Positions 38,083-49,400 of a DNA stretch of 64,000 nucleotides are shown in pieces (positions within the stretch are counted from its first letter, which is position 1; the number at the start of each line of letters is the position of its first letter). The stretch is taken from positions 23,638,957 through 23,702,956 of the forward strand of contig OX439135.1 of the NCBI GenBank assembly GCA_949318235.1. The letters run 5' to 3'. Origin of the DNA: Ecdyonurus torrentis (lineage: Eukaryota > Arthropoda > Insecta > Ephemeroptera > Heptageniidae). Made by a program: the position numbers and the translations under genes. Under the pieces are notes generated by a model that saw only the letters and a list, made by a program, of their open reading frames with translations, searched no databases and had not been told where the DNA came from.

Positions 38083-38894
38083 AATGATGATTTTTTTTCT
38101 TTCAAGTTATTAATTAAATAAAAATTAATTCTTTTGGTATAATGTTATGTCAAAAAAATAAAAAAATGTCAACAAAAAAATACATTTTAAAAAATCCCAC
38201 TGTTAAAATTGTTTATTTTAATTTAATTAACAGCTAATTATACTGCCTAATTAATTTTTAAAAAACAAAGGTTAAAAAAAATTAAACCTTTTAAGTTCAA
38301 ATTTATATTCAGAAAAAATTCATTTAATTATTAATTATTTATTGATTTTTAAAAAGGCTATTGTATATATTTCATATGCACTACATAATAAAAAAAATGC
38401 TTTAAAATATAATTCAACTACATTTTCTACATTAAATGAATTTTTTTATTGATACAATAAAATAATTACTAACTCATCTCATTAAAAAAAATTATATAAA
38501 AAAAATGCATTTATTCTATTTATAAAATTATTTTATAATTATAGTCTATTATAGAAAAAAAAATGGTCCTCTGTTTTTGTATGAATAATGTGAATTTTTC
38601 ATTTGCAGATTTTTTTGTCCTTTTTTTTTCTTTTCTTGTATAATGTATAAGATTTTTGTGATAATTTTGAGTAGCTTATAAAAAATTAAATGAAATTATA
38701 GTAGTAAAAATAAAATATTATAAAATGAAATTTTGTTTTATTTTTTTACCAAAAATTCCTTGTAATAAAGTTTTGGTGAATTTTTTTTTGCTAACTAATA
38801 GCTGAAATGCGTTTTAAAGAGCTATTAAATGATAATATTAATTAGATTAACAATTACATCAAAATTAAGGAATTTTATAGAGGATAAATAATGT

Positions 38895-38943
<49 letters not shown>
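38895..38943. repeat. (GA)n microsatellite
   Basis: An uninterrupted GA dinucleotide run of about 48 bases directly left of a large palindrome. Confidence 0.9.
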
Positions 38944-38944
<1 letters not shown>

Positions 38945-38947
<3 letters not shown>

Positions 38948-39720
38948 GGCCATAAATTTTCATTACATTTTTTTCTTACATTTGCTCCTATAAAGTAGGC
39001 TGATTGCTTTTACATATTTGCACTGCAGAGTAGCCTAACCTACCAGGCTTTCCAAAATTCAGTAAATTGAAAGTGCAATAAAATCTTAAATAAGGGTTGA
39101 AATTAAAAATCCACCCTCATTCCATTATCTACTAGGCATTGTCTATAAAATAAAATAATAAAATGCAATTTTTAGTATTTTTGTTTTTCATTAATAACTT
39201 TTTTATTTAGGGGTTGTTTGTGAATTTAGCCCCGTTTCTGTGATCAGCAGGTCAAGGGCTTTCCAACGATATGTAAATTATTAAGATTTGCTTCCCTACC
39301 TTTCAAGGTCACCAAAAGAAGGAAGGCTATACACTTGCTTGTTTTTATAACCTTGAAAGTTAGTGTCAGGAATCTGAATAATTTGCATATCATTGGAAAG
39401 CCCTTGACCTGCTGATCACAGAACTGGGGTCAAATCCTCAAACAACCCCTAAATAAATAAGTTATTAATGAAAAACAAAAATACTAAAAATTGCATTTTA
39501 ATATTTTATTTTATGGCCAATACCTAGTAGATCATGGAATGAGGGTGGATTTTTAATTTCAACCCTTATTTAAGATTTTATACCACATTCAATTTACCAA
39601 ATTTAGTATCACCTTTAAGTAGGCCACCTGCAGTGCACAGGTGCAATCGTGGCTGCATACTTTCAATTTTTGTAGGAGCAAATGGGGTTTCATTTCATGC
39701 TCATAAATTTTCTTGCTACC
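38945..39720. repeat. Large palindrome (about 775 bp)
   Basis: Outer TTTGCTCCTA pairs with TAGGAGCAAA. Inner arms ATGAGGGTGG/CCACCCTCAT and GCTGATCACAG/CTGTGATCAGC pair as well. The centre is CTACCTTTCAAGG-like. It is the longest foldback in the window. Confidence 0.78.
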
Positions 39721-40144
39721 ATTTCTTCTCAATAGTTTTTTTCCTTAAAATTATTACCATTTTTTCTCTCACTTTGTCTCAAATTCAAATTCTATTTAAT
39801 ATTTTTTTATTTTATTTATGTACCGTTCAAAACTAGTTTATTTAAAATTATAATAAAACAAATAGATTAGGAAAAATTGTACTGGATTTTTCATTAAAAT
39901 TTATTAGTTTAATTAACTAAAAATTCCTCAATTCTAATTTTAATTTTTTAAAGTTATTTCAATGTATTTTGATAACAGAAAAAATTGAAAAAGACAATAT
40001 AATTTCTTCTTTAGTTACTTTTTTCCTATTCTACCCTATTTTTCTTCATTACTTTGCATCGAGTTAATACTATTGAATCTTTAATTTTTTTCTAATCAAA
40101 TTTTTTTTAGTTTGCAGTCTCAGTCTGTCACACAGTATATTATA

Positions 40145-40329
40145 CAGTAGTCCATCTCCTATAGCGGGAATGTCAGATCGAATGCGCGCCATAATTCCGA
40201 CTGGGTGAAGTTGTCAGAACTACACGTAACATTACTTCAAATTACGGCTTCTAGTTCTGTCACCTTCACCCAGTCGGAATTATGGCGCGCATTCGATCTG
40301 ACATTCCCGCTATAGGAGATGGACTACTG
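40145..40329. mobile_element. CAGTAGTCC palindromic MITE, copy 1
   Basis: 185 bp, flanked by TA on each side, with ends CAGTAGTCCATCTCCTATAG and the exact complement. TA targets and CAGT ends fit Tc1/mariner (pogo-like) MITEs; this assignment is from known end patterns, not from a transposase. Confidence 0.75.
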
Positions 40330-41136
40330 TATCATCTACTGTGAGTCTGTCACAGTGTCTTTCACTCCAAATTATTAATAACTTTAAAATATAACTACCC
40401 TCAAAATAGGATAAAAAGGTAAATATAAAAATAAAGAACAAAAACCAAATACATGAAAAATATTTATTTATTTATTAATTATTAAGAATTATGATTGATC
40501 ATATAATTACTATAATCAATGATTAATAATAATAAGATTGATGATTTATTTACATTAAGTGATAAGTTACAGTTTTGTATACCTAAGAATATTTTATATT
40601 TTCTCTGAAACATTAACTCATACAAAAATTTTTTTTTAGACAAAAAAGACCCGTGATATATTTTTTTTTAATTCAACAAAACATCAGAATATTTTTATAT
40701 ATATATTTTTTAGTGCTAGGATGATTCCCATATTTTTCTTTTAAATGTACAATTATTATATACAAAGAATGAAATTTAAATAATAATGTGATATATAAAA
40801 AAATGAAAAAGCCATTTGCCATCTAATATTTTTAATATTATATGCAGTAAAATTTATCTTTTTACTATTTCTATTTAAGTGCTTCACTTTCTTTCTTTTT
40901 TTTTTATCTATTTTACAAAAATCTATTGAAATTTTTCTATCATATCAAAAAAGATTGTTTAAATACAATTTTTATTTGTTTCATATTTCATTTAAGTGTC
41001 ATTAGTTTTAATGACATTTGGTTAAAATTTGACATTAACAAATTTTTAAATCAATAAGAAGTCAAATTAAGTTTTTTCTAATTTATTTATCTAATAAATT
41101 TCTGATGAAATAAGGGACTTTCGAAAGTAGATGGTA

Positions 41137-41362
41137 CAGTAGTCCATCTCCTATAGCGGGAATGTCAGATCGGTTACTCGCGTGCCACCTATAGCAAATC
41201 ACAAAGAAGTATGCGTTTTTGCATGGTGCGCGTGCAGTATGTGCAGCGTAGGCTGCATTTATCTCCTGTGTGCACGCTGCAAAAACGCATAGTTCTATGT
41301 GACTTCATGTAGGTGGAGCGTGGAACCGATCTGACATTCCCGCTATTAGGAGATGGACCACA
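41137..41362. mobile_element. CAGTAGTCC MITE with a different interior
   Basis: Same TIR as the 40145 copy, but the interior is another inverted sequence (CTATGTGACTTCATGTAGGT-type) rich in CpG. It is adjacent to the next copy, which begins 11 bases later. Confidence 0.65.
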
Positions 41363-41372
41363 GTAGATGGTA

Positions 41373-41557
41373 CAGTAGTCCATCTCCTATAGCGGGAATG
41401 TCAGATCGAATGCGCGCCATAATTCCGACTGGGTGAAGGTGACAGAACTAGAAGCCGTAATTTGAAGTAATGTTACGTGTAGTTCTGACAACTTCACCCA
41501 GTCGGAATTATGGCGCGCATTCGATCTGACATTCCCGCTATAGGAGATGGACTACTG
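41373..41557. mobile_element. CAGTAGTCC palindromic MITE, copy 3
   Basis: Nearly the same 185-bp element as at 40145 with the interior in the opposite orientation, TA on both sides. The shared ends are almost unchanged, suggesting recent movement. Confidence 0.75.
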
Positions 41558-42334
41558 TATAATATACTGTGGAGATGGACTACTGTACCATCTACTGTCC
41601 TGAAGTTCCAAATGTAATAATTTATTTTAAATCAAGCGGTTTGAAAATATAAAAGAATATAATATAGTCATTTTAAAGATGCTTAAAAACCAATCATTAC
41701 TTATGATATAAAACTTACGATTCATAAAAAAATTAAAGTTATACAGAATTCTTCAATTTCAAGTTGAATTCTAATCCCGAAAGGAATCAATATTTTTAAC
41801 CAATTACCAATAAAACTGACACTTTTTAATTGTAGATGTTATTAAACCACATTACTTTTTGGCCAATCTAACACATTTGATAATAAAAAAGAAATGCATA
41901 ATAGCCTCTTACGACGACAACAATAATAAAATAAGAGAATGACTGTTTAATTTTAAGGAGAAATATAAATAAAGACAGAATTTATGTCATAATTAAACCC
42001 TAAAATTATCAGCCGTCACAAGTCAAAATATTTATTATTATAAAATAAAATAAGGATATTTTTAGGTTGAAAATATTGAAATAATTTTTATTATAGATGG
42101 TAATGCAAGATGAAATTTTCATGAAATGAATAGCAGTTTAATAATTTATAGATGCTTCAAAATTAACATTAATTTCTTATATTTATATCACTAAATTAAA
42201 GATTTTTTTCATTAAAACTTTGAATTTATACTTTACTCTAATTTCAGCCAATAATCGCAATTTTTACTTTAAAATTTCAAGCCGGTATTTTAATTTTTTT
42301 TTTATATAGACCCCTTGCACATCCTTGCACTTTG

Positions 42335-42580
42335 TCGCCATGTTTGTGGTGCCTAATGCATTGTCCAGCATATGGGAAACTTCATTTTTCCTAATATTTT
42401 TTCACATAAAAAATAGTTTATTTTAACTCAACAAATCTTTCTCATATTCTTCGAGCTTATTAGGAGCTAGAAATAAGGCTTTGATTGAGGTTTGAAGCTT
42501 TGTTTGTTATTAAAAAATAATAATAAAAATCATGTTTTTCCTATGCTGGCCTATGTATTCCTGACCAACAAAATGGCAGC
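42335..42580. mobile_element. MITE family X, isolated copy 6
   Basis: A more diverged copy, far from the tandem array and about 1 kb past the 3' end of the BTB gene. This shows that X is a dispersed element and not only part of the array unit. Confidence 0.62.
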
Positions 42581-43060
42581 TCTTAAATATGAGTGCAACC
42601 AGTCTATAGCAATTTGAATCTTAACATTTGTTATGAAATTTCCTTTTTTTTTTTTTTTTTCTTTTTTTTTTCTTCCTGTACATTTTTCACGTTTAATTTC
42701 TCTCCGTCTCTCTTTGCTTAGTAAATCAATATCTCACATTACCATAGCGTAATAGAAATAATAATAATTAAATAAACCAGATTAACTATTTCCAAAATAC
42801 AAAAGGCTTATTATTACAAATAACAATTTCAGGATAGGATTTTCTTATAATTTAAACAAAAAATATTACAAAATAACAATAAAAAAAGTCCCATCTCAAT
42901 TGAAACATTTTTCTCACAACACATCTAATAAACAGTGCAGATCAATGTTAGGTTTTTCATGTTTATCGTATTCTCGTAAGGGTATCACATAAATGACATA
43001 TTGCTTTCTTGTTTACGTAAAGAATGGGGTTAAATGACGGCACTTCAGAAAATTTAAAGT

Positions 43061-43102
<42 letters not shown>

Positions 43103-43522
43103 GAAATATTTTATTAATTCATTTTTGCTTTGATGGTGGAATTTTTTCTAATGTGATTTTTTTTAGTTGCTCAAATAGGATAGAAATAAAAGCACGGTGT
43201 ATTTACAATTAATTATAAGCTAAATTCTCTTAATTTTGATGGTTAATGGGAGAGGGATCACTTTAAATTAGAGATTTATCAAAATTAGAGAATTTTGCTT
43301 TGCATCAATTTTCAATACACAATGCTCTAAATTTTCTCTCTTTATTTCTCTCATATTATTTTTGTATAGGTCTAATTAATAGCTTTTTTTCCAGTTTTTA
43401 TTGGAAAAAAAAATTGCATAAGATACAAAAATTTTCCAGATCGCTGCCTTAAATTCTCCTTGGATAGATTGGTGTATGTATAACGGCATCTTGTGATTAT
43501 TGGGTCCAGTTGACCCGCACTG

Positions 43523-43528
43523 TTTATT
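43523..43528 (-). terminator. Polyadenylation signal candidate, BTB gene
   Basis: AATAAA on the minus strand, 25 nt past the stop codon. Other AATAAA sites occur further left, so this need not be the only one. Confidence 0.5.
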
Positions 43529-43552
43529 TCAGACGATAATACTTAAAAAGGT

Positions 43553-43764
43553 TTACGTGGCATCGGCTTGGTCAGAGTTTGACGACATGATAGCCGCATC
43601 ATCCTCGGGAGGGTCAGCTCCCGGGTCAGAACTCAGCGGTAAGTCAGCGTCAGCATCATCCAGTTCAGAACCAAGGTCAGGTGGAGCGGGGTCTTGTTCC
43701 AAGTTGAGGCCAAAGTCAGTTTCATTCTCAGGGTAGCCAGGTGGGGGTGCAGCCAAGTTAGAAC
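43553..43764 (-). CDS. BTB gene, last constant exon (acidic C-terminus)
   Basis: On the minus strand the acceptor CTTCCTTCCCCCAG precedes GTTCTAAC. The split codon completes GGT with the previous exon's final G. The exon encodes 69 further residues, rich in Asp, Pro and Ser (constant-region residues 402-470), ending DQADAT and TAA at 43555-43553. AATAAA lies just past the stop at 43528-43523. The region is probably disordered and could act in activation or repression. Confidence 0.88.
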
Positions 43765-45762
43765 CTGGGGGAAGGAAGGTAACAAGTTTGTTAATATCTC
43801 ATCATAACGAGTCATAAAGTAATTACTAGGCGAGTTTCATATTAAAATTTAGTTCTTTGAAAGTGTCTGGCAGCAGTTTAGTTTTTGTGGAAGTGACTGG
43901 CTTTTTAGGTGAAAATTATGATTAACTTTGCAACTTAGGAATGGAACACTTTGAACAAAAACCATGTCTAATATCCTAACATACCTAAATAATAAATATC
44001 AACGTTAATTTGACCAGTCATTGATTTCTAATTAATTTTCCATTCACAAAATGTCAGATGCATGTTTATGACGTAACTAGTCCATGCGCGAGGAAACAGG
44101 CAAGCTGTGACGTCATAACCATGCATCTGACATTTTGTAAATGTAAAATAAATTAGAAATCAGTGACTCTGGTCAAATTAACGTTGATATTTAGGTATGT
44201 TAGGATACTAGACATGTTTTTTGTTCAATGTGTTCTGTCTTTAAGATTCCCTAGTCTACTAACCCACTATTACACCTAGCCTGGAAATCAAATACACTGC
44301 AGCTTACAAGTTAGATTGCAATAAGGATTCATGACTTTGAATGTCATATCTGATGAACTTGAGCTTGATTAACGTCCTAGACTATGTCCCAGACATTCCT
44401 GCACAAGGCAGTGATCACCTACCTTGTTGATCATCAAGCTGAGGTGCAGAAGAGTCGTCGTGTGATTCACCGTTGTGATTACCAGTATCAAGGAAGCCAG
44501 AGATGTCTTCTCCTCCTCCTCCTCCATCGTCCTCATCATCGTCGTCGTCTTCTGCTCCACTCTCTGCTGGCTCATCTCCTTCTGCATAGTCCTGCAAGCG
44601 ACACAATCAAGTTAGATACGTCTGTGATATGACACCAATCCCCTTGAGGGCATGGGACCTTATGATAATTTGGCTACGAGCACAGGCACTAACACTGCAC
44701 TCTTCACGACTCCTAATACCAGACGTGTATGACTAGAAACACCTTTAGTTTCACGTAAAGTCATTCTAGAGCTCATCTTTAGAATTAATAGTTAAGTTTG
44801 GTAGGACTCAATTTGAAAATGTAATGTAATTTTTAGGAGAGCAAGTGGGAGAAAGAGAAGAATTATGGTAATTATCAATCTAGTATTCTAAATGATAAAA
44901 AAAGAAAGTTTACAAGGGCTTTAAGTCTCCCAGCACACAATAACTAACGTACCTTTTCCATATCATAGTCCTGGGTTTGGTCCATTGGGTCCATCGACTC
45001 ATCGTTGCTGTCACTGATGTCGATAGGCTCCATCTTGATCTCCTGAACAAACAAAATCACACAATGTCAGTAAATAATAAAATTCTTTTTAGTAAGGACA
45101 AAAAATCACTTACTAAAGGTGCTTCTTAATTTTAAAGTTTTGACATTATACCCCCGTAAGCTGCGACGCTAACTAACTAGTTAAACTGTAGTTAAGTTGT
45201 TATTTTGATTGTTGCAACAATTAAAAAAAAGATAACTAAGGTTTAACTAGAGGTTGCAGCTTACAGCCCATAGTCTTTTAACTATATGTCCTTGCCTGAT
45301 ATCAATTGTATTCTGGATTTCATACAACCGCTACGAATTAAAAGAAGAAAAAAAAAATTTAAAGGCCAACAGCCGCCTTTCAACCATTGGATCGATGAAC
45401 TCAGATGTAAACAAATGACGTCACAAAGTGTTGATAATTGAAATTGTTTACTTCTTCTTTTATGAGTAAATAAAACGTCAAATTTCCAGGCAATTGCCTA
45501 CGCTAAGTTTATCTACTACTTTTTCTATTTCTTATGACGTATTCAAACATAGGGGTTAACTTCGTGTAGACTTCCTCATTCTTTTATTTTTTAACTTTGG
45601 ATGTGTAAGAAGCTCCTAGATCTGAGATTTTGACTACTGTATATATTTTTGATGATACATATTTTGCTCTTAATTGAATGTTCTACACACATACAGTGTA
45701 TATAACTAGAAATGGATGTAATCAAAAATCTTTATCAAAAAGCTTTAAAAAAAATGAAGAGG

Positions 45763-45796
<34 letters not shown>

Positions 45797-46395
45797 GAAA
45801 ATTAAAATAATAAAAATAACAACAAAAGCACATTTCTGTGACCCAGGAGATGATTACTGACCTCAAAGGAGACGAGAGGTGTTATCTCGATGCCAGGTGA
45901 GTTAGCTCTCATGTCAGTGAGATGCTGAGGAGAGCGCGCTCTCACAGGCAAGACACTAGCGACCTGCTGAGACCTGGGAGCAAGACGTGTGATCGACACA
46001 GAGCTGGAGTTGGGGAGCAGAGGTGGAGAAGCAACTGGGCGCGGGGGAGACACTGGCATACGTTGTACAGGAGGAGGGGCAACAACTGGGGGTGGAGGGG
46101 GAGCGTGATGACGTACTATCGGAGGTGGGGGAGGAGACACAGTGCGCTTTCTCTTCACCCTGGAAACAAGCAAATAACACATTTTAACTTCAAATTTGTA
46201 ACATATTATGGACTAAATTATTGGCATAAAACATTGTTATGCTTGTAAAAAGATAAGACTACAGAAATTGTACAGAAACTTTATTATTGTAGTTATAAAT
46301 ATATTTATTTGTTTATTGTTTTAATTGTTAATAATGACTACATTACAATGCTCATTGTAACAATACTATGTTAATATGAACTGCCTGGGCAAATA

Positions 46396-46450
<55 letters not shown>

Positions 46451-49400
46451 AATGTGAAGCTAAAATAGGATAGAGAGGAACCAAATGAGAGTTGACGCCA
46501 GGCAGCAGCGTCAACTGAAAATCTCAAATGGGGATAGGTTTATAAAATTATATATTTTGAGGAAATATATACTATGCCATTATGTCTCATGCCGTTATGC
46601 ACGGCCCTAAACACGCGTTAGCGTTGTAAGGCGAGAACTTTATGCATATATTAATTAGGAGATATAGGAATTTGAGTAGGAGGCGGGGGGTTGCAAGCAC
46701 AGCAATACATTGTACATAAAAAACAAATATAACTCAATAGTTACAAACGTTTCGCCCTCCCACAGGCTCATCAGTGTAACGGGAAGAGTAACACAGTCAA
46801 GCTAGAGATGATGCTCACACCATGACATCTGCTAGCTGACTGTGCAGTGGTCTGCGAATTTTCTGGGCTTTTATACCCAGTGGCGCACCTGCCACACGCG
46901 CCGATTGGTTAATAAATCGGCGCGAGAAAATTCGAACGTATTTTAAACCACATACTTGCTAGTTACATACATATTACTGTGCTTAAGGCGAAATAAAGTA
47001 AAAAGAAGACAGGAAAGAAAAATAGAGGATGTGTTACTAGAAAAAACGGACTGTTTTGCAGTCAAAGTTATTCTTCTAGCGGGACAACACAGGACGGACA
47101 GGAAAAACACATAAACAAAATCGTCTGAGCGATATATATATATATATATATATAATATCTATCAGGTAAGATACCATCTTTGTTAAAAATTGAAGAAGCA
47201 GTTTTTGGAAATAGTAGACTTAATTCTGATGTTACAACAATATAGTATCTTTGATGTGTCCAATATTCTTAGTTTAAGAGATATAACTTGGGCATGTATT
47301 GCCTCATGGTTCTTCAGTTTGAGCTGAGCCTACTAACATTATGACCAAGGCACACTTACCTAGGTGACAAAGGCCTCTCGTCTTGATCTTCCTCCTGGTC
47401 AGGTAAGGACGACGAAGGTCCAGCCAAGCCTTTGATCTGCAGCGCCTCTGCTGCAGCAAGCAACGAGCCAAGCTTCTCGTGCTCCACGTTCACCTCACCA
47501 CAGTACATGAAGTCCACGAGACAACGAAGTTCCCAGAACTTGAGGTCCCGAGGCATCAGGATGATGGGATGTTTGCAGGGGTTCTCACTGAGCAGGCGCT
47601 CCAGGTAGGCCGAGCACGAGGATAACACAACCTGGCGACACAAATATTGAGCTATATGTGAGAAACTTTGGATTGTAACTTTGGAATGGGTGTAATAGGT
47701 CCTAATATAAATTTATAACATTGAAAAAGACTTTTAATTAACTGTCTGATATAATAGACTACTATCACAGTGTTTTTAATTGTTACAACGTGTAAGTGAC
47801 AACGATTTTTCCATGAGAAATTTATTACGAATATTCAAATTTATTTTAAATAGTTAGTTCATTGCAAGTGGTCTATTTTGATAATTTTAGTTGTTAGGCA
47901 AGCCACCTTAGTATTCATTTTACAATTCTGCAAGATCACATGACCACACACAGACAGTGATATACCTATAGTATTGTTACGATATAAAAATAACAAAGTT
48001 GAAATTAAAGAAAATGTGATTATCTGGCGATGTTTTAATATATTTACAAGAAGTTTCTATAGTTGAATATGTTTTCAAATTTCAAATATAACCAACATTT
48101 TTTTTTTATGATCCTTATTCCAATCTGCTCTCTTAAAATTAAAAGAAAAGGATAAAAGAAACCAGGAAAATATACTTCAAATAAAAATTCTTATATAATA
48201 CTAGACTAATCATATTTCTCATAGGCAAAATTGGGACACTCTGACCACAGGAGAGAAGCAACTGGGACAAGGGAGAGGGGGCCATGCAGGAGTAAAAAAA
48301 AAAAAAAAAAAAAAATCTTAAAAGGGGGCGTGGTCCCCAAATTTTTTAGCATTATTCAAATGGAAAAATCATGAATCGGTTATTCAAATTCATTAAAGAT
48401 CAATAAATTTGTCTTTTTTTTTCTTCTTCTTCTTTTTTTTTTTGGGGGTGGTGGGGGGGGGGGGGAGCCAATCATTGTTAATGAGCCTCACTATACTTAA
48501 CAGAACAACCTTTAATGTTACAACATTGAACATTAATCCTAAACTGTAATTGTAGCTATCAACTAAACTTGTATTTGAATTTTACAATTTTGCAAGATCA
48601 CATTAATGCAAACAGACAATCACATATTGTATTGCTACCATATAAAATAACTAACAAGTTCAACTTAAATAAAATGTGATTATCTGGCAATGTTTCAATA
48701 TATTTAAAACACATTTCTATAGTTGAATAGGTTTTCAAATTTCAAATATAACCAACATTTTTTTTTCTTTTCTTTCTTTCTTTTTTTTGTATGGAGTTAT
48801 TTTTTTAATCTGCTCCTTTAAAATTAATAGGAAAAGTTATTGGAAACCAGCAAAAAGCTGTGACAGCTTATTTGTCATTTCTTATAACCTAATTTGTCAT
48901 GTGCAACCACGATGGTTTAATTTCCTTTAATTTTTTTCCTGTCAAATATATTTTTCTAGTTATCAGGCAGTGATAAACAAATTTAAGTGTCTCATTTGTA
49001 ATTTTGTTTGAGCAACATAATATTATAGGTACAAGTATAAAAAAAATAATAATAAAAAATAAAAAAAAAATAAAGTTTTTTCTTTTCAAATGCCTGAATT
49101 TATTTACAAAATTTATTTTCCTTTATTTAATTCCTAAATTTATTTGCAAAATTGATCTTATTTTACTTTGGAAAACTGTTCCATTAAATTACATTGCCTT
49201 AATTACTAATTATAATCTATAAATATTAGGCTATTATTATTCCTATTATTATAAATTATAAGATTATAAATTTGTTTTATTTTGCCATATTAGAGGCATA
49301 GAACACAATGATGTATGCGGACTATGAATGGAAAATAAATTGGTTTGTTAGGATATTACACAATTTTTTATTCAAGGTGTCCTACCCCTTAAATGTTTGC

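Larger units (their letters stand above)
30409..43522. other. Intergenic region, gene-free, rich in foldbacks
   Basis: About 13 kb between the convergent CUEDC2 and BTB genes. I see no exon-like coding sequence on either strand; open frames are short, AT-rich and mostly sit in palindromes. It contains ten or more large foldbacks and TIR elements, listed separately, and A or T runs of 20-40 nt. Confidence 0.7.

Noticed and set aside
38895..38943. (GA)n run as a GAGA-factor promoter element
   Set aside because: No gene or exon lies nearby, so a plain microsatellite is the simpler reading.
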